A DNA stretch of 64,000 nucleotides from Taenia hydatigena (GCA_036345935.2 JADWOT020001577.1:372001-436000); one strand, 5' to 3'. Positions 13,541-26,056 are shown, counted from the first letter of the stretch. Notes: generated from the letters alone by a model not told the origin. Numbers and translations: made by a program.

Positions 13541-14324
13541 TACTGACCCTCCCTGCTTTGCGCCTTTTTCGTTTAAAATAGCAAATGCTGAGACATTCTT
13601 CTGCTCCTTCATAATAGTCACTGAATTTGTGAACAACATTTTGTCAACTTCTGAGTTATAGGGCCTTGTCAATTAACATGAGGTGACAATCGGCTGACAA
13701 GTTTATCAGCTGGAAAAGGCTGAGTGGAAAGCTAGTCATGAAAAAAAATTCAAACTCGTTTTTGAAGGAAAGGAAGATAGCACCATCCAAGTAGATCCAT
13801 GAAACTTCATCCATGTGTCATTTGGCCTTGCACGGGCACTCACCTCCCATCCAGTGGAGGCTGGAGCATTTCCAAGTCGACCCACACCCTTCCAAGCTCA
13901 TTTGTTTGTTTGTTTTTGTTCCTTCATTTAGTGACGTGTAAAAGGGTACAAATATGTAGATTCAAACTTGTTCAACAGATTAGAAATGTTGACACAAAAA
14001 GTGAGGGTCTGTTGTATTGACTTTGGGGCTCCCTATTTCAGTCACTAAAAGGGAGCCAAAAGGGTGACCAAATTTCTCTCTTCGACCAATGTGGTATCAG
14101 GGACAATATATCTACAAAATTTTCCGTTTAAGGTGCAAGCAAAAGCACAGAGCCAACTTGGCAGGTCACCAACCCAAATCTGAGAATCGGAAGACACAAA
14201 TCCAAAAATCACATCATGGATGATCAAGCAAAGTTCTTTTGATAGTATTAAATAGGTAATGTTTCATCATTTGTTTAGCTTTTCGCTCTGGATTCAGGGA
14301 CGCGTAAGATTCCGTGATATCACT

Positions 14325-14444
14325 TTCACCATGCTGCACGGCCCATGACCCATGGCAGTAACCTGCAGACCTGAACGTCGGGAATACGTATTCTGCCCTG
14401 ATATTGACTTCCTTCGCCTTCCACCGCGACTCGGGACGCCATAT
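14325..14444 (+). mobile_element. Diverged LTR-like repeat
   Basis: The order of blocks cacggcccatgacccatg, cagtaacctgc, tattctgccctg and ccttcgccttcca...gactcgggacgcca follows the LTR consensus. The left end is not recognisable. Confidence 0.45.
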
Positions 14445-14579
14445 TGGTGGCAGTGGAAAGCGAACTTGTTCTCAACGGATTGCTAAGTAATAAATCTTAG
14501 CAAGACGGAAGAAGTACGTTTCTTCCCCCACCTGGTCTAGAAATGACGTCCGCCTTCGGTAAGTACTTCACTTTCGTGG

Positions 14580-14830
14580 TCTTCAGGAATGGTACCAACA
14601 GCTGAAGCGACGCTACTTGTAACAGAACTGTCGACGGTACCTGTTTGAAGATGTTAAATTGGTGAATACACGGTACTTGCTTCGCCTCTCCACTAGCTGG
14701 ATAGAACCCAGATAGACATATGACTGGGTAGTACTGAAGTGTGAACAAAATAGCGGGAAGGAATGCAAACAGGATGAACACCCAGATCCAATGGAATCGC
14801 CAAGAACTGTATCTCAGTTAAATGAGAAGT
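14580..14830. repeat. Dispersed repeat, copy A (family shared with 17.2 kb)
   Basis: It shares with 17160-17530, in the same order: gaagcgacgcta, ggtacctg/ggtgtacctg, ctagctg, actgaagtgtgaacaaa, then cagatc..tgg..gaatcgcca. The spacing of the last block differs because copy B carries an insertion. Element type is unknown. Confidence 0.4.
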
Positions 14831-16410
14831 CAATGCCCTAACCACACTTTGATGACCGACACAGGGCGCGTCGGGGATGATGTTCAAAGAGAGAGAGGAG
14901 TTATGCATTACTTTGCTAGCGGCTTCTAGCCCTTCTCTGCATCGGAATTAAACTTGCGCCGCGGTACTATGTCGACTTTCGCCTTGAGGGAGATCCAGAA
15001 CGCCACACATAAAATTTAGTTTTGCTCAGACCTGATTGCAAGATATGAGGAGAATCTTCCTCTTCTTCTTGTGCCATAAAGGTGTTTTGATGTTACCTTC
15101 TCCATCAAACTCTCGGGCGGAATAGGTATTGTCGACGTACTGAAGAGCTTGAGGGTTACTAGTATGAATTAAAGACCAGACTGCCCAGCGGAAGTACGAT
15201 TGCAGAGCCTCAAGAAGCCTGTTACTTAATAAAGCATTACAGTACATTTCTTCTCCTCCTCTTCATTTCAATTTTTGTTTAATACCTACAGAAGAATAGA
15301 GGATAGAAGGCGAAGTAGAATGGAAAAGGGAAGGCGGAGATGTTGACCCCAGTGAATTTTGAGTTACTTACTTGAAAAGACCAAGCATCGCACCATATGT
15401 AGGTGGATGGTATGCTCCGCTTCTTCGTGGATTCGATACCACTTTACCCCCATCCAAGTCAAACAAATAGCATTTTTTCTTAATTGTGCTCTCACATTCA
15501 GCTGTTCGAGATGACCACCCGACGTCACCCATCACCTGCAAATTCCACCACACAAACTCGTTGAGCTCATGGGTTTTCCTCCCAGTTGAGGCAAAAAAAT
15601 AAACGAATCCCATCCCTTAATTAGCAGCTCACTTCTCACCATCGGTAAATTCACTGCCAATTCATATGAATGGGGTGTACATCCAATCAACTTCTGCCAC
15701 GGTCAAAAATCGATGAGGCATCGATTGGTCAGCAGTCGGTTGTGAGTCACCGCAACACGAGCCGTTAAATGCACCTCGCTTGAAGCGTCACCAAATTGAC
15801 TTCATTCCCACGGTTTTCGTTAATTTAAAGTTTTTCGGAAAAAACCGGATTCTTGGAGTACGTGCATCGTGGGCTCCCCACCCTCGGTCTTCTGGAGAAC
15901 CCACTCCACCCCCTTTTTAGAGACCCCTCCGTGATCCCATTTGTTCTTAATTCGTTAAGTCTGCCCCTTTTTGTTCTACTATTTATTCGATTTGAAGTCT
16001 AGGTTATCGTAGGAATATCCGATGTTTCTAGATGAGGTCTTGATGTCATAGGAACCGACACATCCTTCCAGAGATGCAAATCGTGGCCCGCTTTCTTATA
16101 AGTACGCCTTTAGTAAACTTCGACTGTTAAAGTTGCTTAATGTTACAAATGTTCTCGCTGTAATAATGCTCAGCCCGAAATATGAGTTGTTTAAAATTCC
16201 ACCCAAAAAGGTTACAAGTACGAAAACGAAGTCTCACCATTTTTTTTCAGTAAAAAGAGACATCATTTTCCAATCGCAATGCTTTACTTGCAGTAAAACA
16301 AACAAGGCCGTGGCCAAACTCAAGGCCCTTTTTAGCACAAATAAGGTCCAAACAAAGCGTTGGCGATGAGGGAGCAACGGTAGCAGTCAGTAGCGTTGCT
16401 AAAAAAGGAG

Positions 16411-19400
16411 TTAATCGTGGCAAAACGAAAAGCCAGCATTTAATGCCCAGTGATAGTGACGGTGACGTACCGAGGAAGGGCCGAAGTGGAGAGACCGACG
16501 CGAGGATGCCAATAGTGGCACCTCACGCACTGCCATAGCGGCCTTGACGGACCAGCGGAGAGCACGTTCGCTCACTGCCGTGGCGCGCGCCTGTCGCTCC
16601 CATTGGCTGTTGTAGAGGCGCCACAGCGACACTGGGTCACCTCGATTCACTCCACCTCCACTCCGCCAACTCGCGCGGCCTGCTGTCAAGGGCTGGAGGA
16701 TAGCGGAGGAGAAACTTACAAGCACATCTAGTCGCTACAGGTCGTCGGAACGAGTCACATCAAACACTGCACTAACTATTATTGTCACCCTTATGGAAAA
16801 GTTTGGAGGAGGGAAGCTCAACACTCCGCGAAGGACCCAGTTAAGTGGGTAGAAGTCGTAAAGACAAGTAGCCCTCGGCAATTATGACGTGAAAAGTGTC
16901 AAAAATGAGGTAGACTTACACTCGAACGGTATTAAAATAGTAATGGCATGAAGAGGGCTGTGAAGCTGGAATGCAGCGCTTCTTCTTAACCAAAGACCTA
17001 CTCTTCTGGAGGAGATAGAAGAAGAGGATGAGGAGTTTCGGTCATAGTCCAAATTTTCCAGAGGACTTGATTTCAGCGGAGCTCGAGACCCATGAATTCT
17101 TCTGCCCATGGAGGGAATGTCGCCTGAAAAAGTAGGCATTTCACACTACAGGAAAGCCACTAACAATTGAAGCGACGCTAGCGTTGAATCATCTGGAAGA
17201 GTTTGTTTGGAAGGGTGTACCTGCATGGGAATGCCAACTAGGAGGGCACACGATACCTCCTCCCCTCTTCCTCCCTACTAGCTGTACGAAATTCGGATGG
17301 GCAGCACTGAAGTGTGAACAAAGAAACAAGGAGGGGCAGCCGCGAAACCGTACCCCTACAGAACGATGTCAAATCCCATTTTTTGTTATTTGACTCTGCT
17401 TTTAGGCCGGTGTGCCTATAACTAGTGATGAACATTCGTGATGGCTAACACACTCCCTGTCTCCCCAATACGGTTCCAAAACAGGTCAAAGTCCCAGATC
17501 TGGTAGAATCGCCAGGACGGATCAGTGACGTCGTGGTAAATTTGATGATCGATGCAGGAAAGCGTAGAGAGCAACACGCAAAGGAGGAGAGAGCCCACGT
17601 AATGCTTAAATTGCTGACTTAGCTCCCGCCTTCGGTAATAGACCACTTAGAGTCCCCACAATCTTTCCCTAGACAAGTGGACTAGCTCCCGAACCATGCT
17701 CGAGTAGTATTGCTTTCTCGCCTTCAGCGAAGCCTCGGAACGCTACACACCTATGGTAGGAGTATTGAGGGGAGCAACGAAATCAACTTTTAATTTCCCT
17801 GACATCCAATATCATCATTATTATTGCGAATCCCGTCATGGAGACCATTCTTGTGATGCATGCAAGCGTGATCAATTTCCTCGGAAAAAAAAGAAATATG
17901 GATTGGGAAGAACGCACTTTGTGAAGAGGAACGCGGTGACTCATTGCATTTGGTGTTCGCCGACCACCGAGACCGAGCCATCGTTCTCGAACCGAGTTCA
18001 GAGAGCGTTCCATAGGACGCAGTCTGCACAGCCACCAGCGGAAGGAAGTAACAAAAAAAACACAATTAACCAGGGGTGATTTCGCGAGCATTGAACGTAC
18101 AACAGTAAGTGGTATGCAGAAGTAGTAAACGATCTTAGCAGTGTCTCCAGGACGCCAATGGGAAGGGACTCACAATTCGATTGCGGCGAGCAATCTCCTC
18201 AGAATTAGCACAATTGTATGGCCGCCGTTGTGAAATGTCGGCTAAAGCATAAAAAACCCCAATAACAGTAAAAATGCAAACAGATATAGGAGATTTATCA
18301 AAAGTTCGCACTGTTATTAACATAAAAAGGGAAGAGGGCGCAGTGAATTTATGAATGAACTTGTGAGGTGGCTGAGACCGCACACTCAAATAGTTGGAAT
18401 TGTATCGCGGCTACCAATCAACAGGCCCTTTAAGATGTCCAAAAAAAAGAAAAATATTATAATAACTTCGAGGAGAAATTTGAAGCTCCGTGTCTACTAG
18501 AAAAGGGCTATTTCAACGACCTTATGTGTTCAAGCCAACTGCCAATTAAAAAACTGTGCCGTTACTTAGGAGACGCGAGAGCTTAAGCGCGTTTTGTAAA
18601 CACGGTTCAACAAAATTAAGGTTTTTAAGAGTCCAAGTGCTTCAAGGGGAAAAAACAATGCAAAGTTGTTTAAAATCTTTCTCAAGAGGCAGTTGCTTTA
18701 GGATTTGCTTTGAAGTAAAGATAGGGTGGGTGTGGAATACAAATGGAGGGACAAAATTTTAAACTAAGGCAGGACGACGTCTCATTAGAGATGCGGGGCG
18801 AAAGATAACTTTTTTTTAGTTGCTCGGGGTGGTGTCATCTCTGAAGATTGATTATCAAATAATGATTACAGATGCAGGGAATAAAAAAGAACCCTCCGCA
18901 AGATGCAAGAATTACCCGAGCGTCCATGACCTCTACTTCCGGAACATCCTGCCTCCCCAGAATCTAACAAGGTTGTATTGCTTTCCCCAGAGCTCTCCTC
19001 GGGAGTGAACGTTTCGTTGGCCTCCTCGTCTTCCTCTCTTTCCACCGTTTGAAGGGATCGGCGGTGGGGTTTCGCCTCGGAGTCACTTGTAATAGTTGAT
19101 ACGTCATCGGACTGGTGAGAAAAGAAATGCAAACGGCGTGGTTTTTCAAAGGCACATCTATCAGAAGAGTGCTTGCGGTCCTATCGCGATCCTAGCTCTA
19201 CATTGGTGTCGTGGAGCCCCTCCTTGACCCAGCTATGCCTCTAGCCTCTGAGCTACCTCTAAGAGCGTAGGTTTCATATCTTCTTCGAGAGCAACTCCCA
19301 GCATTTTGAAAAGCCACAGGTTGGGGCAACCGGGAAAAAAATAAGATGGGAAATTTAAAAAAAACACCACGAAGTACCACACTACACTGACCGAAAAGGA

Positions 19401-19631
19401 GGCGGAATCGGATCTTGAGCGCGGGGAGGTGGTACTAGCCTCCTTGTTGAGACTGATGGATAGCGTCTCAAGGTCGCGAGCGATGAGTCTATCAAGATCG
19501 ACCTTGATGGCAGCCAACCGCGTGGGCGAGGTCTCCTTTACACCCAATTTGGCCAACTCGGTGCTGATCTCATCCAACGTAAACTCCAGATCGGGTGGAA
19601 GACCATTGCCACTGACCGAGGAGGTTAGCAT
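16411..19631 (-). CDS. HYLS1: Hydrolethalus syndrome protein 1 homolog (centriolar)
   Basis: Exons on the minus strand are 19631-19392, 19111-18916, 17123-17002 and 16692-16411. Phases agree at every junction (0, 1, 0) and the product would be about 279 residues, close to human HYLS1 (about 300). The last exon carries the HYLS1 box: DPVSLWRLYNSQWERQ followed by ALRWSVKAAM. Near the N terminus, residues 18-54 predict a helical segment (TLDEISTELAKLG). Exon 2 is acidic and exon 3 is Ser-rich. In other animals HYLS1 sits on centrioles and is needed for cilia. The start at 19631 is uncertain, because a good acceptor (tttcccag) lies 8 nt upstream and an earlier exon is possible. A strong donor-like cggtacgt near the 3' end could give another C terminus. 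Confidence 0.72.
17160..17530. repeat. Dispersed repeat, copy B (in HYLS1 region)
   Basis: It partly matches copy A at 14580-14830 and a stretch near 1130-1190. It begins at least 37 bp outside the third HYLS1 exon, within the large intron between exons 2 and 3. No coding potential is recognised. Confidence 0.35.
17680..17746 (+). mobile_element. LTR-like 3'-end fragment
   Basis: The run ctttctcgccttcagcgaagcctcggaacgctaca matches the last third of the LTR consensus. The remainder is missing or unrecognisable. It lies in the long HYLS1 intron. Confidence 0.4.
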
Positions 19632-19639
19632 GATGTCGC

Positions 19640-21333
19640 CTGGGAAAGAGAGTCAAGAAATTTGAGCCCTGCAGCGCGCAGGCAACGCCTTTCACCGCAT
19701 TGGGCAACTGGAAGGAATATTGCAATCTTGGGGTGGTCGCAAGGGCTTAACGCCTGATGACTATTCTCTTGTCATAATGGCTTGGGTATCGCCCAATATT
19801 AAGGACAATGATTGGCCAGCCACATAGGTGACTAAGACGTCCGGTTGCTAAGGTTTGAATCCAGGTGATAGCATTAAGACAAATAAGGTTTGGGGAGAAG
19901 CATCGACAAAGATGAGTGAACGTGAGCAATTTTGCGGCGAAGGGGAAGTCTACAACCGGCTAAGGTGGTCGCCATTGGCATCGCACACGTTACACCCCGG
20001 TTTTATGATTTAAACGCAACGTCACACATATGTGACGCGTCTTTCTCACAGCTAATGAATGATGATAAAGTGATCGATATGACGGCTCAAACATTGTACA
20101 ACATGGTCTTAGATACGAATGACGCATGGTTACCGCGTAGTACTTCGGACTACAGTTCAGCTACATTCATCACTCCCACCGAGAAACTAATGCAAAGGTC
20201 AAGGTCAATGACTAGAATCGGATCAATCGGCGCGCCACGCGGCTGAAGCGGGGCAGGAGTTGAAGTGAAACCACCCAGCGTGGTTCATGAACTTTGAAAG
20301 CGTCTCAACTTTAAAGAAATTTCAAGACGCAAAAACGGGCAGTGACTTCGAACGAGGGTCATTTCAACTGAGCAGAACAGCGGAAGGAAGTTCCAACGGA
20401 AGGTTTACATTCACCCTAGCTATGATGAAGTGATGCAGAGCAAACTGCCTCAGACTGAAACCTTGAAAGCGTGCCCCAATCGTGTAGTCTCGGCGCCACT
20501 CGAGGAGGATAGCCAGGAGCTACACTAAACACAAGCCGATTCCGTGGGTACGAAAGGAATAAGGAGAGAGGACGATTTGAGTGTATCCCAGCTTGTAAAT
20601 AGGTCTTTCTGTAATACATTAGAAGCTCAAACCTAACTCAGTAAGGAGATAAAGTTTCCCCTCCCATCGAGTCAAGCCCAATCCATTACAGACTCAAACC
20701 CGAGAGCGACCCTCTAGTCATAAAAACGGCCACCGACAGGTTTGGGTGCCCGCTTCGAACAGCACCTCCTGGTCATGTGAATAAAAAATAGTAAAACGAA
20801 CGTCAGAAACTGGTGAGAGCAGCAGAACTTGTCAAGGCCCACAAAACAAACTACAGTTCCAATCCTACCATTTGCCTGCAGACCGCTAGACCCAAACAGA
20901 GCGCGACAGCAGTGCTCAAAAATCATCAACTAGCGCAGGAGGACATCGATAAGGGCAAACCAGAATTCCAGTGACCAGGGGACGCCCACTACTACGTTTA
21001 AAAACAATAAGTTAAATTAAAGAAAGAAGTGAAGGCAATCAAAACGAGGACAAGGACAACGTGATTTGTGTAGGAACAAAAAAATTGCATCCCACCCCTT
21101 ATCATAAACTAACCCGTAATAAAACCGGTTGCCACATTCGTCCTTTAAAACAAAACCAGACAACAGGAAGCAGTGCAAAGTAGTGCAAAGCAGCAAACAG
21201 TGTGAACGAACGAGGTAAAAGTCAAAAGGAATTGGCGGTAAAGAGGAAGTGGAATTATTCCTTTCTATAAAAACTGGATATACACATAAGAGATGGTGAA
21301 CGAATGTACATGCCGATCCGAGAGGAGTGGCAG
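19640..21333. other. HYLS1-CDK11 intergenic region
   Basis: This 1.7 kb separates two genes on the same strand. It should hold the HYLS1 promoter and the CDK11 3' untranslated region. A plus-strand frame at 19932-20246 has no recognisable features. One CGTCAC-N6-GTGACG element lies at 20020-20037. Confidence 0.45.
20020..20037. repeat. CGTCAC-N6-GTGACG element, copy 2
   Basis: Same arms and spacing as copies at 1973 and 39875, with spacer ACATAT. It lies about 390 bp upstream of the HYLS1 start codon used here, so a role in that promoter is possible but unproven. Confidence 0.7.
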
Positions 21334-24300
21334 TCAGAAACGCAGGAGAAAGCCATGATCAGGTCCAGAGCCGCGAATTCCACTCCCACCACCGGTGGTA
21401 GTATTGCGCGAGGGTGTGCGCTTGGACGCGGCAGCGAAGAAGCGTGAGGCACCGAGTGGTGCTGGAGGCTCCTGCAACGAGCCTGTGACCCCCGGCAGTG
21501 GGCGGGGTGAGGCGGGGCGCTGCGAAGACTGCGATGGACGGCTTCCACCCTCCGACTTGGCTGGCCAGCTTGGCATCATGGATGGGTGGATAGCCTGTGG
21601 ACGCTCTGTGAAATAACGGTGTGAAAGGGCCTTCTCCGCAGTTATCCGCCGCTCCGGACAGTAAGTGAGGAAACTAAAACGGTAGAGGTGTGAGGTACAT
21701 TGAGCGATCACCACTATTACTATAGCGTGATCTAATAAACAACCGACTCACTTAGTAAGGAGCTCAAAGCCAAGGCCAGAAATCTGCTTTTCAGTAAAGC
21801 GACGTCGTAGCTGGTTGTAGGGATACTCGGTAAAGACGCCGTTACGCATACCGGGGAGTTGGGTTACACCCGGCCAGATGCGTTCGTTGGGGGTACCAAG
21901 GTCACGGAAGATCATGTTTATCTGATCTACTTCGCCTTTACCCGGAAAGAGAGGGCGTTGAAGAAGGAACTCTGCAAATATGCACCCCACGGACCAGAGG
22001 TCAATCGGAGTGGAGTAGGATTTGCTGCCTGTAGGATGGTAATTAAATCGAATTATCGATGAAGCTTAGCGATAGAAAGTACTTGATTATTACAGTATAA
22101 GCGAGAAAGCCTCACCTAGGAGCAGTTCAACAGCACGATACCACAGAGTGACAACAACTTCTGTGTAGTGCTGAAGCGGAGAGCCGTATTCGCGAGCCAG
22201 ACCAAAGTCCCCAACTTTGAGGATACCCTTGTGACTCAGAAGCAAGTTCGATGTTTTTAAGTCTCGATGGAGGATCCAGTTGTCGTGTAGATGCTGAACT
22301 GCACGAAGGAGTTGAATCAACAGGCACTTCACTTGACCCACTGTGAAGGGCCCACTCATAACCTAAATGAAGGTATGGATTGTAAGAGGGCAGAAGAGTA
22401 GTATAAGGGGGGGGGGGGAGCATTCAAACTACCTCCATGAGAGATTTCAAATCATGCTCCACGTATTCCATCACCAGATAAATCTTGTCCAAGTCAAATC
22501 CGACCACAATCTCCCTAACAGTGACAATGTTTTCATGCTGGGCCTTCATTAAGGTGTTGATTTCACGCAGCGAAGTGATGGGAAAGCCCTCTCGCTCCTT
22601 TTCCATCTTTAATCGTTTCAGAGCCACTACCTCGTTGGTCCGCTTGTCGCGTGCCCGGTACACCACCCCGTAGGTACCTTCCTCAATGCGATTAAGACAC
22701 TCAAACTCATCTACCGACCGGCAGCCCTGAATGGAGGGAAAGTAAAAGGGTTTCGGCGGGGCCCGATCAAGCTGCGTCTCCTTAATTGTCTCTTCATCCT
22801 TTCCTTCGTCGCCATTGGCTTGCAGTACCCCGCCTTCCCCACAGTAGATCTCATCTTCGTCATCCTCCTCTTCCTCTTCCTCCTCCAAATACTTCAAGTG
22901 GGTACCATCGATGATAGGAGCGCGACCTGGGGCAAGACGGGTATTCAGCCCAGAGGGTTCCAGGGGCGGCGGTGGCGTGATGTAAGTGTCTGCTTTCCCT
23001 CCGACGCCTCCCCGATTGCGGGGGGGAGAGCGGGATCGATTTCGGCCGGAAGATGGTGGGGCAGGAGACCCAGACGAGTGGTAGGGCTTCTTAGCCGCGC
23101 TGACAGGGACGGGAACGGCGTGTTTGTGCAGATCAGGCTGTGATTCGGATGATTTTTGGTGTGATCGGTGCGAGGACTGGCGATGGTGATGGCGCCGGTT
23201 ATGACGAGATGACGACGTGGCCGACGCAGTAGCTGCGTTATTGGGTTTTTTCACAGGTATTTCAATCCTCGGCTGATCGTGACTGCGTTTAAGAGAGCGC
23301 TTCTCGCTGCTGTCGCTACTGGAAGAGGAGGTAAGATTTTGGAAGGCACCTAAAGAAGTAAATAATGAGTGACGCTTAAGGCAAATTAGGAGAACCCAGA
23401 GAGAAACATTAAAAGCGTACCAGTGCTAGCAGAATTGTGGACATCTGGCTTCTCCAGTAAAACATCACGGTCATCAATAGACCTCTCTGGGGAGTCGAAC
23501 TTGGATCGGGGAGGGAGATGAGCAGTATTGCTCTTTGCCATAGCCGTAGCAGTCACGGCTGCTTTTGCCTCTCTCTCAGCCTTCCGTTGAGTCAGACGAG
23601 AACGATACTCGCGCTCCTGCTGTTCAGTTTCCACGGCGCCAATGTTGTCATCACTGGAGGCTTCCCCTTCCTCCGAGAACGCTTCACCCTCTTCTCGAGG
23701 GGAGTGATTAGGCGCAAGAACTATTTCATCATCAATTTCACCCTAAGTATAAAAAAGGTTTGCTTTACTACGTCCAGTATGATACTGATTCCACGACACC
23801 ACAAAAGATGAAGTGAAGCTTACCTTACAGCAACAAAACTACTGTTATCTCAGGGATTTTGTGAGGTAGTTTAAGATAGACCTGCTTTCAACCGCAGAAC
23901 CACTAGTCGCTGACACAATTCCTTCAAATATTACCTCATGTCCCAATAACAAAACACATGTGCCATGCTTCCGAAAATGGTGCCCTCAGAATCACAATTT
24001 AAATAAATAAAAATTTCATTCCATCAGGCTTCGTTTAAACTGATGTGGGGAACGAGACAAGTAAGCGCTGGGGAGATAACCAATTCAGAGGCCAAATAAT
24101 TACAATTTGAAAGCAGCTAGGTGTTAATGCTACAATTAAGATATTCATGTAATCATGGTTACAACTCGTAGTTTAATGTCACAGGATAAAGTAAGGTCAC
24201 GGTTCTAGTCCCAGCTGTTATGCAAAACTGGAATGACTTTAATAAGTGTAGGTAGGGTCAATTACTAAAAACCACTTAAAGTGCAAACGAAAGGGCAAAT

Positions 24301-24434
24301 CATCGTAAAAAGGAAAGATAGCACTAGTTAACAAATTGACTCACATAGTCTAATTCTTCCTCTTCCTCCAGATAGTGCTTAGCATGTTCTTTTGAATTGT
24401 TTTTAGAGGATTTCTGATGATCGTCACGAGCCAT
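21334..24434 (-). CDS. CDK11: Cyclin-dependent kinase 11 (PITSLRE kinase)
   Basis: Six exons on the minus strand: 24434-24345, 23742-23421, 23349-22433, 22362-22116, 22028-21752 and 21673-21334. All phases agree and the product is 730 residues, slightly under the human long form. The N terminus is charged and low-complexity (Glu/Asp, Ser/Arg/His and Pro tracts). The kinase domain starts near residue 353: glycine loop EGTYGVVY, catalytic lysine in VALKRL, the signature PITSLRE at about 394-400, HRDLKTSN at 475-482 and DFG at 495-497. The activation-loop Thr is kept ([11 protein letters not shown]). The next motif reads AVE (520-522) where the family has APE. The C terminus ends GFLLRF, as in animal CDK11. 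CDK11 pairs with L-type cyclins and acts in transcription, splicing and mitosis. The start is the first ATG of an acidic first exon. Confidence 0.95.
22407..22418. repeat. G12 homopolymer in a 70-nt CDK11 intron
   Basis: Twelve G on the plus strand (C on the transcript) lie 15 nt after the donor of intron 3, between exons 22433 and 22362. The length may be affected by sequencing error. Confidence 0.7.
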
Positions 24435-25684
24435 TCCGGTCTACTCTGAAAGTAACGAATCAATGCTGCTGATAAACCATAGTGCATTGTGAACTAACGA
24501 ATTAGGTGTTGAAACCGTTCACTGCTCCAGATAGGCTCTAAAAATTCTAATAACACTAAATATGTAGCAACCGGTAATTACATGGGTCCACGAGATACCG
24601 TATTATCAGCACGAACTAAGACGCAATTACCGTATATACACAAACCAATCAAACAAGACCAAAAATGAAGAAAATTTGACAAAAATTTAGTCACCTAAAT
24701 TATCAATCTAACACCGACGCGCAGCCCATGAACAGAACTAACCTCATACAGACCAAAAACGCGCCTGCGGAGGAGTGGGCTATAAAACAACGTAGTCAAT
24801 TTTATAATGACGTTACCTAATAACCACTTATATATTAAGGTTGCTTGAGTAAAACACTGAAAAATGCAATTTTAGCTGCTGTAAAATTTATGAACTTAGA
24901 GCTTAAAAGTGTTGGTTTGTGGAATAATCTGCTCTAGAGCTAATCACATTATCTACTATTTAAAAATGTGCGATTACTTGGTTATTCTGTGTACTGGAAA
25001 TTAAGCATTGCATAGGTGGTTATCGAATTTGATAAACAAGTGCATCATACAGCGCATTGAGACTTCCTTGGGAACAAAAACGGCTTAATATCTAAGCAGA
25101 ACATATGTTATATTCAACAATGAGGAAATAATTGTGTCTGCTGGCACGGTCTGGAGGCTAACTCATTTGGCAAGGGCATTATGGCCTCTCAGTTGACTTT
25201 CCGAAGCCAGGCTCCATACAAACATAGCCTTATGTAGTGCGGTTTCCTTAGGCCTCTTTGAGGGTTATTATAAACCAAGGTAGCGTGAAAGCTTAGGGTC
25301 CGAGTCTGTGCCTATGGCCTACATATTTAAACACATAACATTTTTTGAAAGGTGTCTCAGAATTTAAGGGTTTCAGTTAAAATAGATTGATGGGGTGCAT
25401 TCTGTTACCCTGAGTCTTCTATCGTCATTATGAGACAAGTCAATATGACAGCATGTGTAATTGTGAAGGGTTCCTCCTCTCTTTTCTGGTAACCCTGTTA
25501 GTAGAAGTCTGGGTATGTTTCGGCATCTTTAATATATAGGGTGATAATTACACAGCTAGGCAAGATGTGGGGGTTCAGGCCGAGGAAGTGTCACGCTCCA
25601 GCGAGTCTCCACGCTGCTTCGTCACGTGGTTCAAATTGTTTATCTGCCTCTGGCCTACAAAGCATATTTGAAGAATATAAGTAC
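24435..25684. other. Upstream region of CDK11; intergenic
   Basis: No gene recognised. The CDK11 promoter is expected in the first few hundred bases. A decayed LTR-like fragment lies at 25138-25215. A TATA or initiator element cannot be picked out with confidence. Confidence 0.4.
25138..25215 (-). mobile_element. Decayed LTR-like fragment
   Basis: The run ctggcacggtctggaggcta followed by ggcaagggcattatggcc follows the minus-orientation consensus (ctggcatggcccggaggcca, then gggcaatatggcc). Termini are missing. Confidence 0.35.
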
Positions 25685-25870
25685 TACAGTAATACCTTGT
25701 TTGTTCTCATTGCCGGTTTCGGTATCGCTCACTTATGTGGCTACATTGGTCTGGCACCGTGGGCTGGCCCTCGGGGCATGCCAGCAGCCCCATTCCCTCT
25801 GTTCATTGAATATAAATCCTGCCCCAGTACTATGCCTTCCCTTTTCTTAAGGAAGTCTCGGGACCCTACA
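25685..25870 (+). mobile_element. Solo LTR-like repeat
   Basis: Matches the family from the tgccggtttcgg block through gggctggccctcggggcatg to gtctcgggaccctaca. The left terminus is altered and no target duplication is visible. It faces another copy 82 bp downstream in the opposite orientation. Confidence 0.65.
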
Positions 25871-25952
25871 GCATGTACTTCTTACATACAGAAGCTATTG
25901 TTGTAACTCAAAAGCCTAGCCGCTGAGCTGAGATACAATCCACGGACCCTGA

Positions 25953-26004
25953 TGTAGCGTCCCGAGGCTCCCTAGAAGGCAAAAGAAGGCAGAATGCCAG
26001 GGCA

Positions 26005-26056
<52 letters not shown>

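Larger units (their letters stand above)
13541..16410. other. Intergenic with decayed repeats
   Basis: No gene recognised. It contains a diverged LTR-like copy (about 14325-14444), a 3'-end fragment near 14965-15006 (cgccttgagggagatccagaacgccaca), and a segment at 14580-14830 resembling 17160-17530. Confidence 0.4.

Noticed and set aside
17783..18040. Possible extra HYLS1 exon with a good acceptor (ggctgtgcag)
   Set aside because: With the phase left by the preceding exon it hits a stop after eight codons, while skipping it keeps the frame; the other frames are not HYLS1-like.
19932..20246. 104-codon plus-strand frame between HYLS1 and CDK11
   Set aside because: No recognisable features, no splice signals that help, and it includes the CGTCAC-N6-GTGACG element.
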